From positions 1-30,810 of the forward strand of contig AUXH01000180.1 of assembly GCA_000482145.1 (NCBI GenBank): 30,810 nt of DNA, written 5' to 3'. The notes under the pieces were generated by a model that was not told where the DNA came from, searched no databases, and saw nothing but the letters and a program-made list of their open reading frames with translations. Source of the stretch: Strigomonas culicis (Eukaryota > Euglenozoa > Kinetoplastea > Trypanosomatida > Trypanosomatidae). Of the stretch, positions 1 to 8,603 are shown one piece after another. The translations under genes and the position numbers were made by a program. Numbering within the stretch: the stretch's first letter is position 1; every line of letters starts with the position of its first letter.

Positions 1-6
1 GGTGGT

Positions 7-34
<28 letters not shown>
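7..34. repeat. (AG)n microsatellite
   Basis: An uninterrupted AG dinucleotide run of about 14 units. It is purine-rich on the + strand, while the other dinucleotide tracts in this window are TC or TG on that strand. Read on the - strand it is a TC tract of the kind that precedes splice acceptors. Confidence 0.95.
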
Positions 35-37
<3 letters not shown>

Positions 38-391
38 GGACACCAATACGTGTAAACTAAAAAAAAAAAACAATGTAGATTTCTTCATATAAAAGACAGA
101 ATAGTGTGCTGCACCTACTATATATGTGCTCATGATTACTTCTATTGCACACTTTTTTTTTCTTTTTTATTCTTACCTCCGTCGTTTATTGTATTTAGAA
201 TTTCTATCTTCATCGTGGACCACCCACTTCGTTACATCACCATTTTGCCACATGTGGTTTTTTTATTATCACAATAGTCAATGGAAGGAAAAACGAAACA
301 CAAAGGAACATATGCAATCATTCTCTCTCTCTCTCTCTCTCTCTGCCTGCATGTATGCACAGGTATTAGTTTCACTTTTGTTGGTCGCTTG

Positions 392-423
392 TTGTTTCCC
401 TTTTTCTTTCCTTCCACCCATAG
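392..423 (+). promoter_or_regulatory. Predicted trans-splice acceptor for the LRR gene
   Basis: A pyrimidine-rich tract ends in TAG at 421-423. It lies about 80 nt upstream of the ATG at 503, with no ATG in between. A second AG at 440-441 is an alternative. The form is that of a trypanosomatid spliced-leader addition site; use is inferred. Confidence 0.6.
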
Positions 424-502
424 TATCCCCTACTCTCATAGGCCTTGTATAACGTAGCAAGGACATCATCGAACGGCACCATCGGTATTGCGCGGCGGTT
501 CC

Positions 503-2515
503 ATGAACAACAAGCGGGAGGTGCTCTTCTTCGGGTCCTTCACGACCGCGGTGGTGTGCGCCACCGCCCGCAGCGACGTGGTGCTGGCGCAGCTGCGGGA
601 TATGGACGGGCGGCTGCAGCTCCGCGCGCGGGTGCGGGCGCCGCACACGCGCGTGGAGGAGACCCTTGGCATGTCGCCCGCGTCGGCGCCCTTCCACGTC
701 GATGCCAAGCTGACGACGCCGACGGACGGCGCGGCGCGCCACCTGAACCTGCCGGTGCTTCTGGAGCTCGCGCAGGACGCGGCGGCGGACCCGCCCAAGA
801 TGTGGGAGATGGACCCCGACTACGAGGAGGGGGTGGAGGAGGTGGAGGGGAGCCAGTACGCGTGCGTGTCGGCCGCGCTGACACTCGAGGTCGAGCTGGT
901 GCGTGGCGCGCGCGAGCCCCGCGCGGTGGGCACCAAGTCTATCAACGTGCGCTCGCTGCGCCTGCAGTCCGAGATGGACCTCTGCACCGTCGTGCGCATC
1001 GACGTGTCGAACGCGTTCCTCCAGAAGACGCCGTGCGCCAAGGCGGTACACGAGGACGTCTCGGAGGCGGACACGGGCCTCTCCGTGTACGTGCTGGTGC
1101 GCGTGGTGGACCTGTCGCAGAAGGCCGCCACGACGCTGGAGGCGGACGAGCTCTACCGCGCGACGAGCACGCAGTCGCGGCCGGCGCCCCGCTTCTCGAT
1201 GAAGTTCACGCGAAAGCCCGCCGCACCGTACGGCTGCATGACGATGGGCGCGCTCTACGAGCACTACCGACTCTTCTTCTCGCGCTGCTACGGCAAGCGG
1301 CTCCCCCACGAGCGCGAGGTCGCGGCGCTGCTCCGCGACCAGGGCGGGCCCGAGGCGGAGGACTCGTACCCGGTGCGCTGGTGCGCGTACCGCACGGTGG
1401 ACCTGCAGCGCGTGCTGCTCGGCGAGGACGCGGCCACGCCGCTGCTCACCGCGCTCGCCCACGCGCCGAGCGTGTCGGCGCTGCTGGCGGACAACAACGG
1501 GCTGGGCGACCGCACCTGCGCGCACCTCTGCGCGCTCTTCGGCCAGCACCGCCTGCTCAGCACGCTCTCGCTGCGGAGCAACCGGGTGCACGAGGTCGGC
1601 GCAGACTACCTGCTGCGGCTCGTGCGCCGCAACCGCCGCCTCACGTCGGTGCAGCTGCGCGGCGCCTACTGCTCCGAGGCGATGCTGGAGCGCATCGGCA
1701 GCGTGGTCACGGCCAACGCGCGCAGCATCCTCTCGGACCCGCTCAACCTCCTGGCGCCGCAGTACGCGAAGGTGACGACGCCGGCGTCGCTGCAGGCGGC
1801 CACGACGAAGCTCGCGCTCGGCGTGTGGGCGATGCTGTCCGCCGCGCCGATGGGCGACGTGGACGTGTGGGTGCGCAACTCGACGACCAAGGCGCTCGTG
1901 GAGCAGTACCAGGACACCAGCGCGGCGCCGCGGCTGAAGGCGGCGCTGGAGGCGCACACGGCGCCGCCCTCCATCATCCCGGCGGCCGCGCGCGCGCCCC
2001 TGCTCAGCGAGGTGATGCGCACCGTCTACGTCGGCGTCTCGCGCGTCGTGCCGGACCCGCTCGTGCGCACCGTCTTCGCGGACATGGACGAGGCGGCGCA
2101 GATGCGGCAGAAGCGCGCGGGCGGCGAGGGGCTCGCGGACGGGGAGACGACCGGCCTGCCGCAGGAGCTGCAGCGCGTGCTGGCCGCGGCCGCCGACAGG
2201 CACGCACCGCCGCCCGACGACGAGGGGCTCTACGCGACGTCCTTTCTGCGCATCGTCGTGACCGTCGCGCGCTGCATCGCGCTCAACGCGGACTGGGGCA
2301 AGGCCTCCGCGGAGCTGCGCGAGGTCGGCCGCCTGCAGCAGCGGCTGGGCGTGGCGTGGGAGGACTACTGGCTGGCGTCGCACGTGTTCGCCAAGTCGCT
2401 CTACGTCTGCTGCGGCGCGGAGGAGCTGTCGCCGGAGCGCGTGTCCGCATTCATGTCCATCCTCGTGCTTGGCGTGCGCACCGCAGCGGGGGGCATCGAC
2501 GAGCAGTCGATCTAA
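503..2515 (+). CDS. Leucine-rich-repeat protein of unknown function
   Basis: A 670-residue protein. The open frame extends upstream of 503 only through non-ATG codons, and the first ATG after the predicted splice acceptor is at 503. Around residues 320-390 it has two to three LRR units of the ribonuclease-inhibitor/RNI type (short LxxNxL-like strands separated by helical segments, with motifs such as ADNNGLGD and LRSNRVHE). The N-terminal 200 residues are probably a folded alpha/beta region with an acidic patch (EEGVEEVEG, near residue 112). The C-terminal 250 residues look helical and include a Lys/Arg/Gly-rich loop. There is no signal peptide or membrane segment. Many trypanosomatid RNI-like LRR proteins belong to the flagellum or cytoskeleton, but nothing here proves that. 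Third positions are overwhelmingly G/C, which supports a genuine gene. Confidence 0.88.
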   Translation: MNNKREVLFFGSFTTAVVCATARSDVVLAQLRDMDGRLQLRARVRAPHTRVEETLGMSPASAPFHVDAKLTTPTDGAARHLNLPVLLELAQDAAADPPKMWEMDPDYEEGVEEVEGSQYACVSAALTLEVELVRGAREPRAVGTKSINVRSLRLQSEMDLCTVVRIDVSNAFLQKTPCAKAVHEDVSEADTGLSVYVLVRVVDLSQKAATTLEADELYRATSTQSRPAPRFSMKFTRKPAAPYGCMTMGALYEHYRLFFSRCYGKRLPHEREVAALLRDQGGPEAEDSYPVRWCAYRTVDLQRVLLGEDAATPLLTALAHAPSVSALLADNNGLGDRTCAHLCALFGQHRLLSTLSLRSNRVHEVGADYLLRLVRRNRRLTSVQLRGAYCSEAMLERIGSVVTANARSILSDPLNLLAPQYAKVTTPASLQAATTKLALGVWAMLSAAPMGDVDVWVRNSTTKALVEQYQDTSAAPRLKAALEAHTAPPSIIPAAARAPLLSEVMRTVYVGVSRVVPDPLVRTVFADMDEAAQMRQKRAGGEGLADGETTGLPQELQRVLAAAADRHAPPPDDEGLYATSFLRIVVTVARCIALNADWGKASAELREVGRLQQRLGVAWEDYWLASHVFAKSLYVCCGAEELSPERVSAFMSILVLGVRTAAGGIDEQSI

Positions 2516-3174
2516 GTCGATTCGCAGTGGGGCGCTGGTGGTCTCTTCGAACACAATCATAGTTATCGTATGGCGCTCGTGTTGTTTTAAGTGTGTTTGA
2601 TTGTTGTTATTCTTCATCTTATTGGTTGGTGTCCTCGTCGTCGTGTATTTTTTTTCCGTTTTATTCTTGTACAGAATCTCATTTGAGGATTCTCTGTGTG
2701 TGTGTTTTTTTTTTTGAGTGAAGAGGAAAGCGGGAGGCGTTTGTTGATGGTCTCGTCCGAACATGCAGGTGATGCCTGGTCGGTGTTCCATTGACGTTCT
2801 TATCAGAACGTACGGTTGGACTTTTCTTCTTCCCTCTTTTTGTCCTTATAGAGCTGCCATTTCTTTACAAGAAGATTCTGAGCATTAACAATAATAACAA
2901 GCGCAACACGATTAAAAAGGAGTTGCCCATAACAACGTATGTATACAAAACCATATACCTCTTTGTTTCTAATATCGATTGTATGTGTGTTGCTTAGTAA
3001 CGGTCATATACGCCTTCCCCTCCCAGATAGAGCGCTAAGGCCCATCGAATAATGTCACACTCTTTTCTGTTCCAACTTCTTCTTCTCCTCTTTTCCTTCG
3101 ATATCTCCTGCTTCTTTCCGAAAGAGTGAACCACAAAAAGATAGTTGAAGGGACGCCTCACGCGACGAAGCACC
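2516..3174. other. Spacer between LRR gene and MVP
   Basis: No gene is seen. It holds T-rich tracts, including a polypyrimidine tract ending in CAG near 2671-2674 that could be a cryptic acceptor. A short AT-rich frame at 2791-2997 begins at TTG and has no coding bias. The 3' part carries the acceptor used for the vault gene. The 3' UTR and poly(A) site of the LRR gene should lie here, but no discrete signal can be assigned. Confidence 0.7.
3061..3124 (+). promoter_or_regulatory. Predicted trans-splice acceptor for MVP
   Basis: A long TC-rich tract is followed by the first AG at 3123-3124, about 50 nt upstream of the ATG at 3175, with no intervening ATG. Confidence 0.65.
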
Positions 3175-5871
3175 ATGACGAGCAGTGTGTATAAGCTGAA
3201 GGCGAACACGTACGCGCACGTCTTGGACAACAACACGTGCGAGGTGGTGACGCTGCTGGGCCCCCTCTCGCTGCCGCTCTATGAACACCACCACAAGCTG
3301 CACGACGCGCCGCAGCCCTGCGTCGTGGTGCCTCCCCACCACTACGTGACGGTCGAGAACCCGGCGCGTCGCACCGGCCTGGTCGACGAGGCCGGCTTCC
3401 ACTGGCACAGCGTGCATGGCGCCTTCACGCTTGTCTCCGGCCCTGCGCTCCGCGTGCAGCGCGCACAGGCGGCGGCGGCCCTTATGGGGAAAAAGGAGAT
3501 CCGCTTTACGCAGGACCCGTTCCCCCTCTTTCCCGGCGAGGTCGCCAGCGCGCCGCAGCCGATGGAGCTGCTCTCGCAGACGGAGGCACTCCTCCTGGAA
3601 GCGGTGGACGCCTTCACGGTGCCGAGAGAGGGGCTCCCCGACCTCGCGTATAGCGCGGCCGACCGCTTCCTGTTCCAGGGCCCGGGGTACTACCGGCCGC
3701 GGCTGGAGGTGCGCGTGCTGCGCCGAGAGCAAGCGCTCGTCGTGGGCCGCCACGAGGCGCTCCACCTGCGGGCGCGCGTCGCCTTCGTGGAGGACGACGG
3801 GACGGCGCGCGCCGCGCAGGCGGAGTGGACCCACCGCGCGCCCGGCGCCTTCTTTCTGCACCCCAACGTCGCGCTTGTGCGGCGCATCGAGGGTGTGCCG
3901 CTGACGCGGGAGACCGCCGTGCACATCCGCGCGCTCGAGCGCTTCGTCGACCCCGTCTTCAAGAAGGCGCGAGCGCTGCGGGAGACGTGGCTGGTCACGC
4001 AGGACGACGTTCCGGATGTCTACGTGCCCTCGCACATGGAGGAGGTCGTCCGCCTCACACGGCTGGTGAAGGTGGCGACGCGGCAGTACTGTGTGGTGCG
4101 CCATCCGCTGCGCGCCGGGGCCATCCAGTGGAACGAGCGGGAGCTGCGCGAGGGGCCGCGACACTTCTTCCTGTCGCCCGGCGAGGCGCTGGAGGGCGGC
4201 CGGGTGCGCGACGCCTTCACGCTGGACGAGCACGAGGCGCTGCTGGTGGCGGCGGAGGAGCCGTTCACCGACGCGGGCGGCGTCGCGCGCGCGGTGGCCT
4301 CGCGGTGGCTGGTGCGCGGGCCTTGCCACTACGTGCCGCCGCTGCCCGTGCGCGTGCTGGAGAAGCGCCGCGTCATACCGCTGACGGAGAACGAGGGCGT
4401 GTACGTGCGCCACCAGCGCACCGGCGAGGTGCGCGCCGTCTGCGGCCGCCCCTTCATGCTCTCGGAGGAGGAAGAGCTCTGGGAGAAGCCGATGAACCCC
4501 CTCGTCCGCCTGCTGCTCGACGCCCCGCTGCTCTCTCTGCGTGAAGAGGACCTGCCATGCATGCTGGGCGGCGCGGAGGGCGCCGTGTCACAGGACGAGG
4601 TGGAGGAGAGCTTCATCGACGGCGCCACGGATCTCCTCGTCCTCGCGGAGCAGACGCAGGGGTTGACGGCGAACGGTGTGCGGGTGCAGACGGAGGACCT
4701 GTCGCGCTTCGCGATGGTGTCGGCGCGGGCGGAGCGCAACACGCTGATCCGCCTGTACGACGTCAGCAAGGGCACCAGCCGCGTGGTCGCGGGGCCCGCC
4801 ACGGTGCTGCTGGAGCCGCACGAGGAGTTCACGCCCATCTCGCTCTCCGGCGGGCGGCCCAAGCAGCACAACCAGATCCACTGCCTCAGCCTGTACCTCG
4901 GACCGGACTACATGACGGACATCATCGAGGTGGAGACGCTCGACCACGCACGGCTGAAGCTGCAGCTGGCGTACAACTGGGAGTTCGAGACCCAGCCCGG
5001 GATCCAGGAGATCGCCTTCACGATACCGGACTTTGTGGGGGAGGCCTGCAAGACACTCGCGAGCCGCGTGCGCTCCGCCCTCGCGGGGGAGACCTTCGAG
5101 GAGTTCCACCGCAACTCGTCGTCGCTCATCAAGCAGGCCATCTTCAGCGACGCCGCGGACGGCGCGCACGAGATGCGCGGCGAGGCGCTGTACACGCTCG
5201 TGAACGGGCTCAAGGTGACGAGCGTCGACATCCAGAGCGTGGAGCCGGTCGACCAGCGGACGCGCGTGGCGCTGACGAAGAGCGTGCAGCTCGCGGTGGA
5301 GATCATCACCAAATCGCAGGAGAGCGAGGCGACGCACCAGGCGATGCTGCGCGAGCAGAAGGCGCGCGGCGCCCTCGAGCTGCAGACCGTGCAGGACCGC
5401 ACCAGCGCGGAGCACGAGCGCGTCCAGCTGTGGGACGTCGTCGTGCAGAACGCCACGCTGGAGCAGTGCGGCGCCAGCCGCGCGCAGGCGCTCGCAGAGA
5501 GCGAGGCGCGGCTCGTCGGGGCGCAGTCCGACCTGGACGCGACGCCGGTGCGCTGCGCCGCGCACGAGGTCGGCGTCGAGGCGGAGCTCGCGACGCTGCG
5601 GCAGCGCATGGAGGCCGACCTCGCCCACCGCGCGGCGCTGAACGAGCTGGCGGTGGAGCGCGTGCGGCGGCTGAGCGACATCGAGGCTCGCAAGTACGAG
5701 GCCATCATGGGCGCGCTCGGGCGCGAGACGGTGGTCGCCCTCGCGCAGGCGGGCCCGGAGCTGCAGGCGCGGCTGCTACAGGCGCTGGGGCTGCAGGGCT
5801 TTCTCGTCACGGACGGCACCACGCCGATCAACCTTTTCAATATGGCGGAACAGATAACAGTCAAAAAGTAG
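3175..5871 (+). CDS. MVP: Major vault protein
   Basis: An 898-residue protein, close to the roughly 890 residues usual for MVP, the protein that builds the shell of the cytoplasmic vault ribonucleoprotein particle. The N-terminus shows the family pattern Y-x-HVLD-x-N, then GP, then VPPHHYVTVENP. Several structural repeats of roughly 50 residues follow; they contain recurring GP, PG and HE-like turns and the linker sequence ALxVRHPxxAG. The shoulder, a band-7/stomatin-like domain, covers about residues 520-660 (ARLKLQLAYNWEFE, near residue 593). A long Glu/Gln/Ala-rich cap helix covers about 705-845 and ends in the Leu/Gly-rich cap ring (LLQALGLQGFLV). The ATG at 3175 is the first after the splice acceptor; upstream frame extension begins only at TTG. 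Vault function in trypanosomatids is poorly defined. There are no truncations or frameshifts. Confidence 0.96.
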   Translation: MTSSVYKLKANTYAHVLDNNTCEVVTLLGPLSLPLYEHHHKLHDAPQPCVVVPPHHYVTVENPARRTGLVDEAGFHWHSVHGAFTLVSGPALRVQRAQAAAALMGKKEIRFTQDPFPLFPGEVASAPQPMELLSQTEALLLEAVDAFTVPREGLPDLAYSAADRFLFQGPGYYRPRLEVRVLRREQALVVGRHEALHLRARVAFVEDDGTARAAQAEWTHRAPGAFFLHPNVALVRRIEGVPLTRETAVHIRALERFVDPVFKKARALRETWLVTQDDVPDVYVPSHMEEVVRLTRLVKVATRQYCVVRHPLRAGAIQWNERELREGPRHFFLSPGEALEGGRVRDAFTLDEHEALLVAAEEPFTDAGGVARAVASRWLVRGPCHYVPPLPVRVLEKRRVIPLTENEGVYVRHQRTGEVRAVCGRPFMLSEEEELWEKPMNPLVRLLLDAPLLSLREEDLPCMLGGAEGAVSQDEVEESFIDGATDLLVLAEQTQGLTANGVRVQTEDLSRFAMVSARAERNTLIRLYDVSKGTSRVVAGPATVLLEPHEEFTPISLSGGRPKQHNQIHCLSLYLGPDYMTDIIEVETLDHARLKLQLAYNWEFETQPGIQEIAFTIPDFVGEACKTLASRVRSALAGETFEEFHRNSSSLIKQAIFSDAADGAHEMRGEALYTLVNGLKVTSVDIQSVEPVDQRTRVALTKSVQLAVEIITKSQESEATHQAMLREQKARGALELQTVQDRTSAEHERVQLWDVVVQNATLEQCGASRAQALAESEARLVGAQSDLDATPVRCAAHEVGVEAELATLRQRMEADLAHRAALNELAVERVRRLSDIEARKYEAIMGALGRETVVALAQAGPELQARLLQALGLQGFLVTDGTTPINLFNMAEQITVKK

Positions 5872-6094
5872 AGAGCTTATTGTGGCTTACGTAAGGGCGG
5901 CGCCGTCTGGCATCGGCACCGTACATTATTTATTTCCGGTTGCGTATCAGTGCTTTTTTTTTTTTTTCTCATTTGCTGCAGAAGAGCAAAATGCTGAGTT
6001 GTATATCTCTGGAAGTCCCTTCTTTTTTTCCATGCCTCTCCGTGAAGAGTGAGCTGTAGGTTCAGCCGAACAAAATGAAAACAATGAAAATGCA

Positions 6095-6134
6095 CTTTCT
6101 TTTTGTTTTCCATCATCTCACAAGTTGTCTTCAG
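6095..6134 (+). promoter_or_regulatory. Predicted trans-splice acceptor for the helical unknown
   Basis: A pyrimidine-rich tract is followed by AG at 6123-6124 and again at 6133-6134, about 30-40 nt before the ATG at 6164. A stronger T-tract at about 5953-5981 also ends in CAG, but using it would put ATG codons into the 5' UTR. The nearer site is therefore preferred. Confidence 0.5.
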
Positions 6135-6163
6135 AAAAGGAAAAGAATAGAAAACAGCAAAAG

Positions 6164-7657
6164 ATGCTCAAAACGACGAAAGAAGTGATTTTGGGCTCCG
6201 ACGACGTGCTGACCTTTGCGCACCAGGGAGCATCGCCCTCCCACGAGACTCAGCGGCCGGCCATTGCGGACGTGGCCTCCCACCTGGAGGCGCTGCGAGC
6301 GCAGCTGCTGCCGCGCAGCACCGGCAGCCCCGCAGACGCCGCCCCGCGCTACCGCGCGCTGAGCATCGAAATCGATGAGCAGCCCCGCATCGCGGCGATC
6401 TGCGACCTGCTGGACGGGGTGTTCTACTGGGCGCAGGGAGAGGGCGCCGCCTACGCGGGGGAGCCCAGTCAGCTCGCCCAGGTGGGGGCGCCGGAGGCGA
6501 TCGCGGCCTGCCTGTGGTGCGGCCGGCCGAAGATTGTGCTGCGGGCCCTCCTTGCCTTCAACGCGCTGCTGCCGCACCCCCAGGGCGGCGCGGAGCTGCG
6601 CCGCTGCGTGCGGCTCTACGCACCCGGCGACGCGCCGGCGGCGGGCTGGGCGGCGGTCGTGCGCATGGCGGCCGGTGTCATGGCCGCGCACGGCGGCATG
6701 CCGGAGCTGCTGGCTGCCGCGATGCGCGCGTGCCGGGCGGCGGTGGAGCGCGACGCGACGGGGGAGGCGCTGGAGGAGGTGCTCTACGGCGACACCGTGT
6801 CGGAGGTGCTGAACGCGCTCCAGCGCCACCCCAGCGCGCCGGTGCACCTCGCGGCCACGGAGCTCTTCGGCCGCCTCGCGGAGAGCGACTGCGAAGTCGG
6901 CGGCGCCGCGGTCGCGACCATCCTCGCGCAGGTGGGCGCCGTGCTCGCCTTCATGCTGGGCGCGCTCGCAAAGTTCCCGGACCACGTCCAGGTGCAGTCC
7001 GCCGTCGTGCGCTTCCTCCGCGCGGCGGCGCGGCAGCCGGTGAACGTGCCGCGCCTGCTGCAGGCCGGCGCGTTCGGCGCGCTGCTGTCGCTGTGGCCGC
7101 GGCTGTGCCACACGCCGGCGCTCTTCCGCTGCGCCACGGAGGCGCTCAGCCACTGCGCGTGGCTGCTGGACGGCTACCAGCGCCGCAGCCTGGTGCTCGC
7201 CCTGCGGCGCGTGCTCACGACCCGCGCGGAGGCCGACACGCTGCGGCTCGCGCTGGCGCTGCTGCACGCCGTGGTGCAGCGCGCCGGCCGCGACGCGGGA
7301 CCGGCCGCGCCGCGGCGCGGCTACGCCGCCTACGCGCTGTACCGGCAGCCGCCGTCCGGCGCGGGGCCCGGCGAGGCCCCCGCCGCTGCCGGCCGCGAGG
7401 TCACGCTGCGGCAGAGCGACCTGCTGCCGGCGCTGCCTGCGACCGACACGTGGAACTTTTTGTTCGAGAAGAGCGTGCCCCAGATTATCATGAACCTGCA
7501 CGACTACTATGCGGCCGAGTGCCGCCAAATAGACGTGGCGGAGGACGGCGGGGTCCCGAGGGATGAGGACGAGGACGAGGTGCGCATCCTTCAGGACGTG
7601 TGCGACCTCTCGGAGAGCATACTCGCCATGTGCCTGGAACGGGGGCCAATTATATGA
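6164..7657 (+). CDS. Hypothetical protein, armadillo/HEAT-like helical repeats
   Basis: A 497-residue protein with no recognised family. From about residue 55 to 400 it is a near-continuous series of amphipathic Leu/Ala-rich helices of about 40-residue periodicity (for example LEALRAQLL, IVLRALLAFNALL, VHLAATELFGRLA, VQSAVVRFLRAAA), the pattern of ARM/HEAT solenoids. A low-complexity Ala/Gly/Pro stretch around 400-420 is followed by a short conserved-looking segment (TWNFLFEKSVPQIIMNLHDYY) and an acidic DEDEDE cluster near residue 470, then a final helix. There is no signal peptide and no membrane span. A scaffold or adaptor role is a structural guess only. The ATG at 6164 is the first after the nearest splice acceptor. 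A/T-ending codons are common in the first 30 and last 10 codons. Confidence 0.85.
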   Translation: MLKTTKEVILGSDDVLTFAHQGASPSHETQRPAIADVASHLEALRAQLLPRSTGSPADAAPRYRALSIEIDEQPRIAAICDLLDGVFYWAQGEGAAYAGEPSQLAQVGAPEAIAACLWCGRPKIVLRALLAFNALLPHPQGGAELRRCVRLYAPGDAPAAGWAAVVRMAAGVMAAHGGMPELLAAAMRACRAAVERDATGEALEEVLYGDTVSEVLNALQRHPSAPVHLAATELFGRLAESDCEVGGAAVATILAQVGAVLAFMLGALAKFPDHVQVQSAVVRFLRAAARQPVNVPRLLQAGAFGALLSLWPRLCHTPALFRCATEALSHCAWLLDGYQRRSLVLALRRVLTTRAEADTLRLALALLHAVVQRAGRDAGPAAPRRGYAAYALYRQPPSGAGPGEAPAAAGREVTLRQSDLLPALPATDTWNFLFEKSVPQIIMNLHDYYAAECRQIDVAEDGGVPRDEDEDEVRILQDVCDLSESILAMCLERGPII

Positions 7658-7794
7658 TCACCCGGAAAATATATTCTCTGTGTATTATAGTTTGCGGAAT
7701 CAAAAAGGAGAGGATCGTGCGGAGCCCAGATGGTGTGGCTGTAACTCCCGTGTGACTTGCTTTCCATGCGCCGCAAACAGAACATGTATGTATG

Positions 7795-7841
7795 CCTTCT
7801 TGCTCCTCCTTTCTCTAAGCATCATTTTTTTTTTGGAAAAG
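7795..7841 (+). promoter_or_regulatory. Predicted trans-splice acceptor for the EF-hand gene
   Basis: Two pyrimidine stretches (about 7795-7816 and 7824-7834) are followed by AG at 7840-7841, with another AG at 7845-7846. That leaves about 25 nt to the ATG at 7868. This argues against starting translation further upstream, where the frame would run through the pyrimidine tract. Confidence 0.6.
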
Positions 7842-7867
7842 CTCAGAAGCGGCCACGCCACATTAGC

Positions 7868-8326
7868 ATGTCGCTCACCGCTGCCCAGCGCAACCAGATG
7901 GGTCTTCACTTCCTTCTACTAGATGAAGACTCCGATAACTACCTAGACGTCAAGCAGCTCGGTGTGTTTTTGCGTGCCGTCGGGCTCTACCCCACCGACG
8001 CGGAGGTGCAGGGCGTGACCGCGCTCGTCGACCCCGAGGGGTCCGGCAAGGTCAGCAAGGAGAAGGCGATGGAGGCGGTGGAGTCGCTGTGGCCGCGCAA
8101 GACGACGGAGGAGGAGGTGCGCGAGGCCTTCAAGGTGCTGGACGAGGACGCGGACGGGTACATGACCGCCGGCGAGCTGCGACACGTGCTCGTGAACCTC
8201 GGCCTGCGGCTGACGCACGAGGAGGCAGACGACATTCTCGCCTGCGTCGAGAAGGACGACGAGAACTTCATCTGCATCGATGAACTGGTCACAATGCTGC
8301 TGAAGGAGGTCCCCCTCCGATGGTGA
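7868..8326 (+). CDS. Calmodulin-like EF-hand protein
   Basis: A 152-residue protein of calmodulin/centrin size with four EF-hand positions. Hand 1 (loop [12 protein letters not shown]) keeps Asp at 1, 3, 5 and 9 but has Gln instead of Glu at 12. Hand 2 ([12 protein letters not shown]) is degenerate, ending in Lys. Hand 3 ([12 protein letters not shown]) is canonical. Hand 4 ([12 protein letters not shown]) starts with Glu and is probably weak. At most two strong calcium sites are therefore expected. The family acts as calcium sensors that bind target helices. This is not calmodulin itself, which has four intact loops and is almost invariant. The ATG at 7868 follows the splice acceptor; the upstream in-frame codons are UTR or pyrimidine tract. 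A centrin-like or myosin-light-chain-like role is possible. Confidence 0.92.
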   Translation: MSLTAAQRNQMGLHFLLLDEDSDNYLDVKQLGVFLRAVGLYPTDAEVQGVTALVDPEGSGKVSKEKAMEAVESLWPRKTTEEEVREAFKVLDEDADGYMTAGELRHVLVNLGLRLTHEEADDILACVEKDDENFICIDELVTMLLKEVPLRW

Positions 8327-8534
8327 TAGCAGCCCTGCCTCCGCAGGCCCCCCGCAGAATATATGTACATATGTATATTGTATTTGTTTGTTTGTTTCCT
8401 ATTTGTTTCTTGCTGCATGAAAGCACGGAAAATACGTAGTCGAGATGAATCCTTTTCATACATGGTGTTCTTTTTTTCTGTTCTTTTCCTGGAACACAGA
8501 ACTATTCTTTAGCTATTCTCTTGCCTACGAAACA

Positions 8535-8578
8535 TCTTTTCTCCTCCGGTTTCTCTATTTCTTCCATCCTCCCCGTAG
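8535..8578 (+). promoter_or_regulatory. Predicted trans-splice acceptor for ARP6
   Basis: A TC-rich stretch is followed by TAG at 8576-8578, giving a 25-nt 5' UTR before the ATG at 8604. Confidence 0.6.
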
Positions 8579-8603
8579 AGTACCCTAGCAGTGATTTCCC
8601 CTC

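Larger units (their letters stand above)
1..502. other. Left-edge AT-rich spacer with simple repeats
   Basis: No convincing gene is seen here. Short open frames read through AT-rich and pyrimidine-rich DNA and lack the GC3 bias of the real genes. The stretch holds an AG dinucleotide run near the left edge, an A-run at about 59-70, a TC run at about 325-345 and a polypyrimidine tract leading to the first gene. It probably includes the 5' UTR of the LRR gene. Whatever lies to the left is outside the window. Confidence 0.7.

Noticed and set aside
278..2791. An 837-codon open frame on the - strand over the LRR gene, and similar long - strand frames over MVP, the kinase and the Mex67-like gene (for example 19936-22743 and 15063-17240)
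   Set aside because: They mirror the GC3-rich + strand genes, are rich in Arg/Ala/His, run into AT-rich UTRs and match no family. They are by-products of the coding bias.
2791..2997. A 68-codon + strand frame in the LRR-MVP spacer
   Set aside because: It begins at TTG, is AT-rich with poly-Asn/Phe stretches and has no coding bias.
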